Positions 6,857-14,029 of a DNA stretch of 15,716 nucleotides are shown here, in pieces. Numbering within the stretch: position 1 is the first letter of the stretch; every line of letters begins with the position of its first letter. The position numbers and the translations under genes were made by a program. This DNA comes from JAJXWB01 sp036796555. GTDB lineage: Bacteria > Pseudomonadota > Alphaproteobacteria > Rhizobiales > Beijerinckiaceae. The stretch covers positions 1-15,716 of the forward strand of contig DAIRCS010000072.1 in assembly GCA_036796555.1 (NCBI GenBank), in the 5' to 3' direction. Under the pieces are notes generated by a model. The model saw only the letters and a program-made list of their open reading frames with translations. It did no database searches and was not told the DNA's origin.

Positions 6857-7606
6857 ATGACCTCCCCCCTTTCCTCCCGCATCGCCCTCGTGACCGGCGC
6901 CTCGCGCGGCATCGGCCGGGCGGTCGCGCTCGAACTGGCGCGGCGCGGCGCGCATGTGATCGCGCTGGCGCGCACGCAGGGCGCGCTGGAAGACCTCGAC
7001 GACGAGATCCGCAAGCTCGGCGGCGAGGCGACGCTGGTCCCCTGCGACCTTGTCGACCACGAGGCGATCGACCGGCTCGGCGCCGCCATCCACGAGCGCT
7101 GGGGCAAGCTCGACATTCTCGTCGGCAACGCCGGCCTGCTCGGCGTGCTCTCGCCGCTCGGCCATATCGATCCCAAGGAGTGGGACAAGGTCATGTCCGT
7201 CAACGTGACGGCGAACTGGCGCCTCATCCGCTCGCTCGATCCGCTGCTGCAGCGCTCGGACGCCGGGCGCGTGGTCTTCATGTCGTCGGGCGCCGGCCAT
7301 CGCGCCGACCTGCGCGCCTATTGGGGCCTCTACGGCGTGACCAAGGCGGCCCTCGATACGCTCGCCCGCTTCTACGCCGCCGAGACGCAGAACATCACGA
7401 ACATTCGCGTCAACCTGTTCCAGCCCGGCCCGCTGCGCACCGCGATGCGCGCCAAGGCCATGCCGGGCGAGGACCCGATGACGCTGAAGACTCCGGAGGA
7501 CGCGGCGCCGGCCGTCGTCGCGCTTTGCTCGCCGGATTGGAGCGAGACGGGCAAGATCTACGATTTCCCGCAAGGGAAGCTGCTAAGCTTCCGGGAGCCG
7601 GCGTAG
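6857..7606 (+). CDS. SDR family NAD(P)-dependent oxidoreductase
   Basis: This 249-residue classical short-chain dehydrogenase/reductase has the cofactor loop TGASRGIG at residues 13-20, NAG at 91-93, and the catalytic tetrad Asn116, Ser144, Tyr159 and Lys163 (YGVTK). Its substrate cannot be told from sequence. Arg39 after the second beta-strand (ALARTQ) suggests a preference for NADP, which is an inference. The ATG abuts the toxin stop codon, so the SDR gene now depends on upstream transcription from the purF or toxin-antitoxin promoter. In many Rhizobiales the homologous SDR gene directly follows purF. It converges with der, leaving 96 bases with only a weak hairpin (GGCTC/GAGCC, 7662-7675). 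Confidence 0.93.
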   Translation: MTSPLSSRIALVTGASRGIGRAVALELARRGAHVIALARTQGALEDLDDEIRKLGGEATLVPCDLVDHEAIDRLGAAIHERWGKLDILVGNAGLLGVLSPLGHIDPKEWDKVMSVNVTANWRLIRSLDPLLQRSDAGRVVFMSSGAGHRADLRAYWGLYGVTKAALDTLARFYAAETQNITNIRVNLFQPGPLRTAMRAKAMPGEDPMTLKTPEDAAPAVVALCSPDWSETGKIYDFPQGKLLSFREPA

Positions 7607-7702
7607 CGGTTCAGGCGATCCCGTTCATTTCGGACGACGACGCGGGGGCCCTTTCGCCTTCGGCTCGCTCGAGCCTTCGCGGACAAAGCCCGGAGAACCA
7701 AG

Positions 7703-9100
7703 CTACCGCTTCTTCTTCTCGTAAGGGTTCTCGCCCATGCGCTTCGACAGGCGCAGCGGCACGCCGGGCAGGTCGAATTTCTCACGCAGGGAATTCAACA
7801 GATAACGCTCGTAACTCGTCGGCAATTGGTCGAGCTGGTTGCCGAACAGCACGAAATGCGGCGGGCGCGCCTTGGGCTGCGTGATGTAGCGGATCTTGAT
7901 GCGACGGCCGGAGACGGCGGGCGGCGGCGTCTGCTCCAGCGCGCTTTCGAGCCAGCGATTGAGGCGTGAGGTCGAGATGCGGCGGTTCCAGGTTTCCTGC
8001 ACCGCCATCACCGCATCCATCAGCCTGTCGATGCCCTTGCCTGTCGCGCCCGACAGCGCAATGACCGGCGCGCCGCGCAATTGCGGCAGCAGGCGCGCGG
8101 CCTCCTCGCGCAGCTCGCGGATTTTCGCGCCGCCCTTGTCGTCGATGAGATCCCATTTGTTGAGGCCGATCACGAGCGCCCTGCCCTCGCGCTCCACGAG
8201 ATCGGCGATGGTGAGGTCCTGCTTCTCGAAAGGGATGGTGGCGTCGAGCAGCACGACCACGACTTCGGCGAATTTCACCGCGCGCAGCGCGTCGGCGGCG
8301 GCGAGCTTTTCGAGCTTCTCCGTCACGCGCGCGCGGCGGCGCAGGCCCGCCGTGTCGAACAGCTTGATCTTGCGCTCGCCCCACTGGAAGTCGAGGCCGA
8401 TGGAATCACGCGTGATGCCCGCTTCCGGCCCTGTCAGCAGGCGGTCCTCGCCGATGATGCGGTTGATGAGCGTCGACTTGCCGGCGTTGGGCCGCCCGAC
8501 GACGGCGATGCGCAGCGGCTTGCTGACATCGAGTTCGGAGCCGTCTTCATCGTCGGCGAAAATCTTGCGCTCTTCGCCGTCGTCTTCTTCCGCCGGCAGC
8601 GTCTGGTCCGGCAGGGCTTCCAGCAACGCGCCGTAGAGATCGGCCATGCCGTCGCCATGCTCGCCCGACAGCGCGACGGGATCGCCGAGGCCGAGCGAAA
8701 AGGCGTCGAGCGCGCCCGACTCCCCGAGCCGGCCCTCCGCCTTGTTGGCGGCCAAAATGATCGGTTTTCCGACGCGACGGACGAGACTCGCGAAGTAGCG
8801 ATCGTCCGGCGTCACGCCGGCGCGCGCGTCGATCAGGAAGAGAATGGCGTCGGCCTGCTCGATCGCGGCTTCCGTCTGCGCGCGCATCCGGCCGGAGAGC
8901 GTGGCGGCGTCGCCCTCCTCCAGCCCCGCCGTGTCGATGATCGTGAAGCGCAAATCGCCGAGCTTCGCCTCGCCCTCGCGGCGGTCGCGCGTGACGCCCG
9001 GCTGATCGTCGACCAGCGCGAGCTTCTTGCCGACGAGTCTGTTGAACAGGGTCGACTTGCCGACGTTGGGGCGGCCGATGATGGCGAGGGTGAAGGACAT
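7703..9100 (-). CDS. der: Ribosome biogenesis GTPase Der (EngA)
   Basis: Der has two tandem GTPase domains and a C-terminal KH-like domain and is needed for 50S subunit assembly. The 465-residue protein shows the first P-loop GRPNVGKST at residues 9-17, DTAG switch II, and NKAE as the G4 motif. The second domain has GRPNAGKST near 201, DTAGLRRRARV, and NKWD. The KH domain ends with the usual basic tail NPYEKKKR. ATG at 9100 (MSFTLAIIGRPN) is the family-typical start; a GTG three codons upstream is also in frame. An acidic linker (EEDDGEERKIFADDEDG) joins the two G domains. The gene lies downstream of the YfgM-like gene on the same strand, with a palindromic repeat between them. Confidence 0.97.
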   Translation of the reverse strand: MSFTLAIIGRPNVGKSTLFNRLVGKKLALVDDQPGVTRDRREGEAKLGDLRFTIIDTAGLEEGDAATLSGRMRAQTEAAIEQADAILFLIDARAGVTPDDRYFASLVRRVGKPIILAANKAEGRLGESGALDAFSLGLGDPVALSGEHGDGMADLYGALLEALPDQTLPAEEDDGEERKIFADDEDGSELDVSKPLRIAVVGRPNAGKSTLINRIIGEDRLLTGPEAGITRDSIGLDFQWGERKIKLFDTAGLRRRARVTEKLEKLAAADALRAVKFAEVVVVLLDATIPFEKQDLTIADLVEREGRALVIGLNKWDLIDDKGGAKIRELREEAARLLPQLRGAPVIALSGATGKGIDRLMDAVMAVQETWNRRISTSRLNRWLESALEQTPPPAVSGRRIKIRYITQPKARPPHFVLFGNQLDQLPTSYERYLLNSLREKFDLPGVPLRLSKRMGENPYEKKKR

Positions 9101-9119
9101 TCGGTCCACGCGTGTCTGT

Positions 9120-9215
9120 CGCCGTCATTACGAGGAGCGAAGCGACGCGGCAATCCATCCCCAAACGTCGGGACATTCGGGGATGGATTGCTTCGCTTCG
9201 CTCGCAATGACGGCG
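9120..9215. repeat. 96-bp imperfect palindromic interspersed repeat (REP/MITE-like)
   Basis: The outer arms CGCCGTCATT (9120-9129) and AATGACGGCG (9206-9215) are perfect complements. So are the inner arms AATCCATCCCC (9152-9162) and GGGGATGGATT (9179-9189), which enclose a 16-base loop. Between them lie imperfect GAGCGAAGCGA / TCGCTTCGCTC segments. The sequence type, with GCGAAGCGAAGCAATCCATCC, is a familiar intergenic repeat in Rhizobiales-like genomes. It fills nearly all the gap between the YfgM-like gene and der. Confidence 0.75.
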
Positions 9216-9226
9216 TGATTGCTATT

Positions 9227-9883
9227 TTACTTCGGCTTCCTGTCCGACCGCACCAGACCCAGAAACGCTTCCGCGCGCTGCTTCATGGAGGCGGGCGCCT
9301 CGGAATCCGTCACGATCTGGTCGAACATGCGGCCGGCCGTGTCGAGATCGTCGAACTTGAGGGCGGCGAGGCCGAGCAATTCGCGCGCCGTGGAGCGGAA
9401 AGGCTGGCCGGCCGCCGCCAGCGGCGCAAGGCGCTCCTCGATCTCCTTCATGTCGGCGTCGTCGACGCGGATCATGCCCGCGCGCAGGCGCGCGACGTCG
9501 CGAAACAGCGGATCGAACGAGGAATCGTTCGCCAGCTTGTCGAAAGCGGCGACGGCCGCCTTGCGGTCGCGGACGGCGAGTTCGGCGGCGGCGCGCATCT
9601 GCGCGATCGCCGCATAGCCCTTGGGCGCGTCCTTGGCGAGCGCGGCGAAGGCGGCCTCCGCCTCCTGCGGCTTGCCCTCGCGCGACAGGGCGAAGGCCGC
9701 CTGGAGCTTTTCGTCCGCCGCATAGGCGCTTTTGAGCTGCTGCGCCTGCCAGAACTTCCAGCCGGCGGCCGCCAGCACGACGATGGCGGCCAGGGCGACG
9801 ATGAGATTCTGGTATTTCTTCCAGAACGCGAGGGCCTGATCCTGGCGGACCTCTTCGTCGACCTCGCGGAAAATATCGGCCAT
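9227..9883 (-). CDS. YfgM-like membrane-anchored TPR protein
   Basis: The 218-residue protein opens with an acidic cytosolic N-terminus (MADIFREVDEEVRQDQALAFWKKYQ). One membrane helix follows at ~27-44 (LIVALAAIVVLAAAGWKF), then a periplasmic Ala-rich region of TPR-like helices, e.g. LQAAFALSREGKPQEAEAAFAAL. This matches the YfgM/TPR_21 family, which in E. coli associates with the Sec translocon and periplasmic chaperones. The start is supported by AGAGGCGGG upstream of the ATG. In E. coli and many alphaproteobacteria the order is yfgM-bamB-der; here bamB is absent from between the two, so lipoprotein BamB would be elsewhere or missing. The gene is divergent from the AhpD-like gene, with 122 bases between starts. 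Confidence 0.85.
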   Translation of the reverse strand: MADIFREVDEEVRQDQALAFWKKYQNLIVALAAIVVLAAAGWKFWQAQQLKSAYAADEKLQAAFALSREGKPQEAEAAFAALAKDAPKGYAAIAQMRAAAELAVRDRKAAVAAFDKLANDSSFDPLFRDVARLRAGMIRVDDADMKEIEERLAPLAAAGQPFRSTARELLGLAALKFDDLDTAGRMFDQIVTDSEAPASMKQRAEAFLGLVRSDRKPK

Positions 9884-10005
9884 GCCCGCCTCTTGCGCCT
9901 GCCGGCGCGGTTTGAACTCGCCGCCCGTCTAGCAGATGAAGCCGGCGAAAGCGAGATTGGCGCGCCGCGCGGGGCGCGCTAGCTATTCGGGCAGGAGAAA
10001 GCCGC

Positions 10006-10464
10006 ATGACAGGACCGAGGGTCGGCTATCAGGAATTCGCCGAAATGGCGCCGGACGCGCGCAAGGCGCTGACCGCGCTCGGCGCGGCGGTGGACGCGAC
10101 GGGGCTCGACAAGGGGCTGACCGAGATCGTCAAGCTCAGGGCCTCGCAGATCAACGGCTGCGCCTTCTGCATCGCCTTCCACCTCAACATGGCGCGCAAG
10201 CACGGGGTCGACGCCCGCAAGCTCGACCTCGTGGCCGCCTGGCGCGAGGCCGGCGTCTACAGCCAGCGCGAACTGGCCGCGCTCGCCTGGACGGAGGCGC
10301 TGACGCTGGCCCCGGGAACCGGCGGCACGGACGACCTCTACGCCGACCTGCTGGCGCAATTTTCACGCGAGGAGGCGCTGGCGCTGACGATCGCGGTCGG
10401 CACGATCAACCAGTGGAACCGCATCGCCGCCGCCCTGCGCTTCGCGCCGCCGGCGGCAGGGTGA
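10006..10464 (+). CDS. Carboxymuconolactone decarboxylase / AhpD-like protein
   Basis: The 152-residue protein has the AhpD-like core: NGCAFCIAFHLNMARKHG with Cys52, Cys55 and His59, preceded by LTEIVKLRASQI. In this family the CxxC pair supports peroxidase or disulfide-reductase activity, so a role in oxidative-stress defence is likely but the substrate is unknown. It is not a ring-cleavage decarboxylase in any evident pathway context. The C-terminal half (YSQRELAALAWTEALTLA, then ALALTIAVGTINQWNRIA) is typical of the stand-alone group. A strong ribosome site (AGGAGA) lies eight bases before the ATG. The gene is transcribed singly and ends at a repeat-rich gap. Confidence 0.9.
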   Translation: MTGPRVGYQEFAEMAPDARKALTALGAAVDATGLDKGLTEIVKLRASQINGCAFCIAFHLNMARKHGVDARKLDLVAAWREAGVYSQRELAALAWTEALTLAPGTGGTDDLYADLLAQFSREEALALTIAVGTINQWNRIAAALRFAPPAAG

Positions 10465-10533
10465 TTGAAAGCCGGGACGGGTCGCTCCCTATATTCGAGG
10501 GCCACACACAGCAGTGGCAAATCGAAGCGTTCT

Positions 10534-10679
10534 ACCTCCCCGCTCGCGGGGAGGTCGCAATGCGCAGCATTGCGGGTGGGGCTCGCTGGGCGTTGCCCCG
10601 GGCCTGGCCATCTCTCCGGCGTCGGTCCCCTCCCGTCACGCTTCGCGCGCCACCCCGCAAGCGGTGAGGGAGGAGGACC
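10534..10679. repeat. Double-hairpin intergenic repeat, likely bidirectional terminator
   Basis: The gap 10465-10696 separates two convergent genes and holds no supported ORF. It contains two adjacent perfect hairpins. The first is ACCTCCCCGC-TC-GCGGGGAGGT (10534-10555). The second is CGCAATGC-GCA-GCATTGCG (10556-10574). Farther right GGTCC...TCCC (from 10624) pairs with GGGAGG...GGACC (to 10679). The left hairpins match a palindromic unit common in Rhizobiales intergenic DNA. Position between convergent genes suggests transcription termination for both. Confidence 0.65.
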
Positions 10680-10696
10680 CCGTCGCCCTCTCGCCC

Positions 10697-11224
10697 TTAC
10701 CCCTGCCCCAGTCCGCTCAATCCGATCAGCGCGCCCGCGCCGAGAATGACCAGCGGGTGGACGCGCGTCGCGAAGGCGGCGAGCGCGGCGCCCGCGGCGA
10801 CGGCGCGCAGCGTCCAGGTGTCGGTGGAGGCCACCGTGATGAGCGCCGCGCTCGCCGCGACGAGACCGACCGTCATCGGAACCAGCCCTGTCTGCACGAT
10901 GCGCCGCCACGGCCGGTCGCGGAACCTGTCCCAGAGGCGCAAAGCGAAAATCGTGACGACCGAGGACGGGCCGAACTTCGCCAGCGACGACACGATGAGG
11001 CCGCTGAAGCCCGCCACATGCCAGCCGACCAGCGGCACGACCATCATGTTGGGCCCCGGCGCGGCCTGCGCCAGCGCGAACAGCGCCGAGAACTGCCCGG
11101 CGCTCATCCAGTGATGCACGCTCACCACCTGCCGCTGCATCTCCGGCAAAATCGTGTTGCCGCCGCCGAACGCCAGCAGCGACAATTGCGCGAAGATCAG
11201 CGCCAGCGCGACCAGGACCGTCAT
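10697..11224 (-). CDS. Chromate transporter, C-terminal half-protein (CHR family)
   Basis: The 175-residue membrane protein has the CHR domain signature LLAFGGGNTILPEMQRQVV near residues 16-34, followed by FALAQAAPGPNMMVVPLVGWHVAG. Several hydrophobic helices follow. It is the second of a two-gene short-chain chromate transporter; each gene corresponds to one half of the ~400-residue long-chain ChrA. Members export chromate or a related oxyanion, although many have other or unknown substrates. Its ATG overlaps the stop of the upstream gene by four bases (ATGA), so translation is probably coupled and the two products likely work as a heterodimer. An open frame continues upstream to 11890, but that DNA is used by the partner gene in another frame. 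Confidence 0.9.
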   Translation of the reverse strand: MTVLVALALIFAQLSLLAFGGGNTILPEMQRQVVSVHHWMSAGQFSALFALAQAAPGPNMMVVPLVGWHVAGFSGLIVSSLAKFGPSSVVTIFALRLWDRFRDRPWRRIVQTGLVPMTVGLVAASAALITVASTDTWTLRAVAAGAALAAFATRVHPLVILGAGALIGLSGLGQG

Positions 11225-11811
11225 GCCTCGGGCCTCCGCGCCTCGAACCTCCAGGTCGCCAGCACGCCGAGCGGCGCCAGAACGAGCATGGTCGGCAGCA
11301 GCGGCAGGCGCAGAAGCGCGATGGCGACGAAGCAGAGCGCGGCGACGACGATCGCCACGGGCCGAGCGCGCAGAGGCAGCGCGATCCGGGCGGCCATGGC
11401 GATCAGCAGGCCGGCGGCGGCCGCCGCCAGTCCGGCGAAGACGTGGCGGACGGTCGGATCGTTGTGAAAGCGGTCGTAGATCACGCCGAGCGCGACGACG
11501 ATCGCGGTGGGCGCGGCGATCAGGCCGACCAGCGCCGCCAGCGCGCCGGCGAGGCCGCGAAAGCGCAGGCCGATGGCGACGGACATGTTGATGATATTGC
11601 CGCCCGGCAGGAACTGGCAGAGGCCGAGCAGATCGGTGAATTCCGCCGCGCTGAGCCAGCGGCGCCGGTCGACCGCCATGGCGCGCGCGAGCGGCAGCAC
11701 GCCGCCGAAGCCGGTCAGGCCGAGCAACAGAAAGCCGGAGAACAATTCGGCGGAGGTCGGCGGCGGCGCGGTCTCGCGTCGCGGTTCGCTTGCATGCGCG
11801 TCGTCCTTCAT
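11221..11811 (-). CDS. Chromate transporter, N-terminal half-protein (CHR family)
   Basis: The 196-residue membrane protein carries the CHR motif FSGFLLLGLTGFGGVLPLARAM at ~24-45, then LGLCQFLPGGNIINMSVAIGLRFRG, the F-L-P-G-x-x-x-x-N version of the conserved loop. Four or more hydrophobic helices follow. It pairs with the overlapping gene at 10697-11224. The start is supported by GGAGGCGGAG directly upstream of the ATG. It is transcribed divergently from a LysR-type gene whose start lies 95 bases away, so that regulator is the probable controller of the pair. The first ~22 residues are charged and Pro-rich, likely a cytosolic extension. Confidence 0.9.
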   Translation of the reverse strand: MKDDAHASEPRRETAPPPTSAELFSGFLLLGLTGFGGVLPLARAMAVDRRRWLSAAEFTDLLGLCQFLPGGNIINMSVAIGLRFRGLAGALAALVGLIAAPTAIVVALGVIYDRFHNDPTVRHVFAGLAAAAAGLLIAMAARIALPLRARPVAIVVAALCFVAIALLRLPLLPTMLVLAPLGVLATWRFEARRPEA

Positions 11812-11886
11812 CTCCGCCTCCGGCCGTTGCGCAGCGGGATTTAGGCGCGTCGTCGTCTCCTGTCCAATATATATCTAAGGCGATTT

Positions 11887-11905
11887 CCATATGTTATGAA
11901 TATGG
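11887..11905. promoter_or_regulatory. LysR-type operator (T-N11-A dyad) between chr pair and lysR gene
   Basis: CCATAT-N7-ATATGG is a perfect dyad that contains the T-N11-A core expected for LysR regulators (T at 11890, A at 11902). It ends one base before the regulator's ATG, where a ribosome site would be. On the other strand it lies just upstream of an AT-rich TATATT (11866-11871) that could be the chr -10 element. The layout fits autorepression plus activation of the divergent genes. Confidence 0.55.
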
Positions 11906-11906
11906 C

Positions 11907-12884
11907 ATGATCGAATTGCGTCATCTGCGCTACGCCGTCGCGGTCGCCGACGAGGGCCATGTCACGCGCGCGGCGGAAAAACTCGGCATCCAGCAACCGC
12001 CGCTCAGCCAGCAGATCAAGGCGCTGGAGACGATGGTCGGCGCGCCGCTGTTCCTGCGCCATCCACGGGGCGTCGATCTCACCGACGCTGGCCGCATCTT
12101 CGTCGCGCGGGCGCGGCGCATTCTGCAGGACGTCGATCTCGCCGGCGAGGCGGCGCGGCGCGCAGCCCGCGGCGAGGAAGGCCGGCTGGCGCTCGGCTTC
12201 ACCACCTCGGCCGCGTTTCATCCGCTGGTGTCGGCGGCGGTGCGCGCCCTGCGCGAAACCGCGCCGGCGATCGAGCTCAGCCTGGAGGAAGCGAGCACCG
12301 GCGACCTGATCGAGGCCCTGCGCGCCGGCCGGCTCGACGCCGCCTTCGTGCGCTCGCCGGTCGAACGCGTCGGCAACCTGCGCATCGCGCATATCCTCGA
12401 CGAGGACATGCTGATCGCCGCGCCCGACAGCCACCGGCTGGCGCGCAAGGTCAAGCGGCGCGTCGGCCTCGCCGCGCTCGCGGCGGAGCGCTTCGTGCTG
12501 TATCGCCGTCCCACCGGGCCCGGCCTCTACGACGCGATCATCGCCGCCTGCCGCGCCGCCGGCTTCAGTCCCGACATAGCGCAGGAGGCGCCGCGCCTGC
12601 TCTCGACGTTGAGCCTGGTGGCGGCCGGCTTCGGCGTCTCGATCGTGCCGGCGTCCATGGCGCGGCTGGAGGCCAATGGCGTGGCTTATATCGGCATCGC
12701 GCGCGCCGCGCGCCTGACCGCGCCGCTGCACCTCGCTCGCCGCGACGAGACGCCGAGCGGCGCGCTCGCGCGCTTCATGGCGATCGTGGAGGCGCGAGCC
12801 CGATGTGCAGGCTCGCCGTGCCGGCAAAGCATTGTTCGCCTGGCCATGGTTCGAGACGCGCCCTGCGGGCGCTCCTCACCATGA
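11907..12884 (+). CDS. LysR family transcriptional regulator with repeat-derived C-terminus
   Basis: The 325-residue protein begins MIELRHLRYAVAVADEGHVTRAAEKLGIQQPPLSQQIKALE, the LysR winged helix-turn-helix (residues ~1-60). A two-lobed effector domain follows from ~90 (GRLALGFTTSAAFHPLV). The QPPLSQQI recognition helix is of the CatM/BenM-like type; the ligand is unknown. ATG 11907 gives the family-typical N-terminus. Frames open farther upstream but have no family match. No ribosome site is visible because an operator dyad occupies that position. The last ~13 residues (from ~313) are encoded by a palindromic repeat, and the protein is ~20 residues longer than usual, so the native 3' end has probably been replaced. 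It is divergent from the chromate transporter pair. Confidence 0.92.
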   Translation: MIELRHLRYAVAVADEGHVTRAAEKLGIQQPPLSQQIKALETMVGAPLFLRHPRGVDLTDAGRIFVARARRILQDVDLAGEAARRAARGEEGRLALGFTTSAAFHPLVSAAVRALRETAPAIELSLEEASTGDLIEALRAGRLDAAFVRSPVERVGNLRIAHILDEDMLIAAPDSHRLARKVKRRVGLAALAAERFVLYRRPTGPGLYDAIIAACRAAGFSPDIAQEAPRLLSTLSLVAAGFGVSIVPASMARLEANGVAYIGIARAARLTAPLHLARRDETPSGALARFMAIVEARARCAGSPCRQSIVRLAMVRDAPCGRSSP

Positions 12885-12886
12885 GG
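12845..12886. repeat. Short palindromic interspersed repeat overlapping the lysR 3' end
   Basis: An ATGGT...ACCAT outer pair (12846-12850 / 12878-12882) flanks a perfect hairpin GCGCCC-TGC-GGGCGC (12858-12872). The ATGGTTCGAGACGCGCC ... CTCCTCACCATGAGG type is a very common intergenic repeat in Bradyrhizobium and related genomes. It supplies the stop codon of the lysR gene and, between two convergent genes, could act as terminator. Confidence 0.7.
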
Positions 12887-12931
12887 ATTCGTATAGCCGA
12901 AACGCAGCATCGACCCTGACGCCAGCGAACA

Positions 12932-13291
12932 TCAGGCGTTCGAGCGCGCGACCTTCTCGTAGTCCTCCGGCCTGAAGCCGACGAGAATCCCGCTGGCCGT
13001 CTCGAGCACCGGCCGCTTGATCATGGAGGGCTGCGCGCGCATCAGGGCGATGGCCTTCGCCTCGGTCAGGCCATCCCTGTCGGCCTCGGGCAGCTTCCTG
13101 AAGGTCGTGCCGGCGCGGTTGAGCAGCTTTTCCCAGCCGACCGCCTTCGCCCAGCCCTTGAGCTTCGTCTCGCTCACGCCCTGCGTCTTGTAGTCGTGGA
13201 AGTCGTAGGCGACGCCGGCGTGGTCGAGAAAGGCGCGGGCCTTCTTCATCGTGTCGCAGTTCTTGATGCCATAGATGACAGGTTTGGGCAT
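12932..13291 (-). CDS. ArsC/Spx-like (YffB-type) thioredoxin-fold protein
   Basis: The 119-residue thioredoxin-fold protein of the ArsC family opens MPKPVIYGIKNCDTMKKARAFL, with a single Cys12 in the NCDTMKKA motif. It also has the conserved K92-R93-P94 segment and ends GFRPEDYEKV. The NCDTMKKA form and the length match the YffB group of ArsC-like reductases rather than true arsenate reductases; the E. coli homologue's role is unsettled, with glutathione-dependent reduction proposed. No arsenic genes lie nearby, so an arsenate role is not supported by context. The ATG has a GGAG-like site (CCGGAGCC) just upstream. It converges with lysR. Confidence 0.92.
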   Translation of the reverse strand: MPKPVIYGIKNCDTMKKARAFLDHAGVAYDFHDYKTQGVSETKLKGWAKAVGWEKLLNRAGTTFRKLPEADRDGLTEAKAIALMRAQPSMIKRPVLETASGILVGFRPEDYEKVARSNA

Positions 13292-13385
13292 GGATGGCTC
13301 CGGCCTCGATACGTCGGTCCTGCGACGCGCACGAGCTTGGTAGCGGCGACGCGCCGGCGCGACAAGGTTCGGCGCGCCGCCGGCC

Positions 13386-13694
13386 TCAGCCGCACATGGC
13401 GCGCAGGATCCTGTTCGTCTTCGGGTCGGTTTCGATCGTCACCCGCTCCCGCCGGTAGTCCATCGTCACGCCCTGCCCCGGCCTGATCTGGCGAACGATG
13501 GTCGCGCCGGTCAATCGCATGGCCTCGGCGTCGGTGACGCGGTCCCGGCCGACCAGGGAATCGGCCGCTTCAGGCCGGCAGAGGCCAGGCTTGCGGCCCG
13601 CCTGCTGCGCCTCGCCCCGGAAAGTCGTCGCCGTCAGGACCGCCAGCGTCAGCGCGCCGGTCGCAAGCCGTTTCGAATAAAACTTCAATTCCAT
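13386..13694 (-). CDS. Peptidase inhibitor I78 family protein, secreted
   Basis: The 102-residue protein has a basic N-terminus and a hydrophobic segment (LATGALTLAVLTATTF, residues 10-25), consistent with a Sec signal peptide ending near AEAQ-like residues 28-31. The mature part fits the I78 inhibitor pattern: Cys39, ADSLVGR, then IRPGQGVTMDYRRERVTIETDPKTNRILRAMCG. The D-x-R-x-x-R-[LV]-x-[IV]-x-x-D-x-x-x-x-I segment and the C-terminal Cys-Gly are typical. Cys39 and Cys101 could form a disulfide in the periplasm. I78 members inhibit serine proteases; the target here is unknown. AAGGAAGG immediately upstream supports the ATG. Confidence 0.8.
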   Translation of the reverse strand: MELKFYSKRLATGALTLAVLTATTFRGEAQQAGRKPGLCRPEAADSLVGRDRVTDAEAMRLTGATIVRQIRPGQGVTMDYRRERVTIETDPKTNRILRAMCG

Positions 13695-13771
13695 TTCCTT
13701 CCTTGAAATACGGGCTCGACCGGGATGCTACGGCCAGGATGCGGCGCAACCAAGGAAAGCCCGGCCTTTCG

Positions 13772-14029
13772 CTACGCCATGCGCTGCGAGCGCCACTCGC
13801 CGTTCCTGTTCCGCGCCACGCGCCAGCGCCGGCCCGCCACCTCGGTCCCCCGCGCCGTCCGGTAGGCCGGCGCGTCAAGGATGAAGGCGTCGTCCTCCCT
13901 GCGCCAGGAGCCGATGACGGTCACGCCGTCGGCAAATTCCACCTCGCAAGCCCCTTCCGCCGCCCCATCGTCCTCGACGACGACGCGGCCTCCGGGGAAG
14001 GCATGGCTGTGAGAGAACGAAAACCGCAT
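13772..14029 (-). CDS. Hypothetical protein, 85 aa
   Basis: This protein was not recognised as a named family. From ATG 14029 it reads MRFSFSHSHAFPGGRVVVEDD and continues as alternating short beta-strands (EVEFADGVTVIGSWRREDDAFILDAPAY) to a basic C-terminus with many Trp/Arg. The composition suggests a small soluble beta-rich protein without signal peptide. AGGCGGGA lies six bases before this ATG. Longer in-frame starts at 14074 and 14089 are possible but add a low-complexity stretch. It lies between the flavin reductase and the I78 gene on the same strand, so co-transcription is possible but the gaps (76-117 bases) do not require it. Confidence 0.55.
   Translation of the reverse strand: MRFSFSHSHAFPGGRVVVEDDGAAEGACEVEFADGVTVIGSWRREDDAFILDAPAYRTARGTEVAGRRWRVARNRNGEWRSQRMA

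Noticed and set aside
7607..7702. Terminator between SDR and der
   Set aside because: Only a 5-bp stem (GGCTC/GAGCC) is visible and there is no T-tract, so it is too weak to list as a feature.
8081..9982. Plus-strand open frame of ~630 codons opposite der and the yfgM-like gene
   Set aside because: It is a shadow of two well-supported minus-strand genes, runs through the palindromic repeat, and shows no domain.
10697..11890. Single 397-residue product covering both chromate transporter genes
   Set aside because: Only its C-terminal half matches the CHR family. The upstream part is an out-of-frame reading of the partner gene, which itself has clear CHR motifs and its own ribosome site.
9120..12886. 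CRISPR array or IS element suggested by several palindromes
   Set aside because: The three repeats are different from each other, occur once each here, have no regular spacing, and no transposase or cas gene is present.
12686..12910. Minus-strand 74-codon frame across the lysR 3' end
   Set aside because: Its NPHGEERPQGASRTM segment is the well-known spurious translation of the interspersed repeat.
12932..13291. Arsenate reductase (arsenic resistance)
   Set aside because: The length and the NCDTMKKA motif fit the YffB-like group, and no arsenic genes are adjacent.
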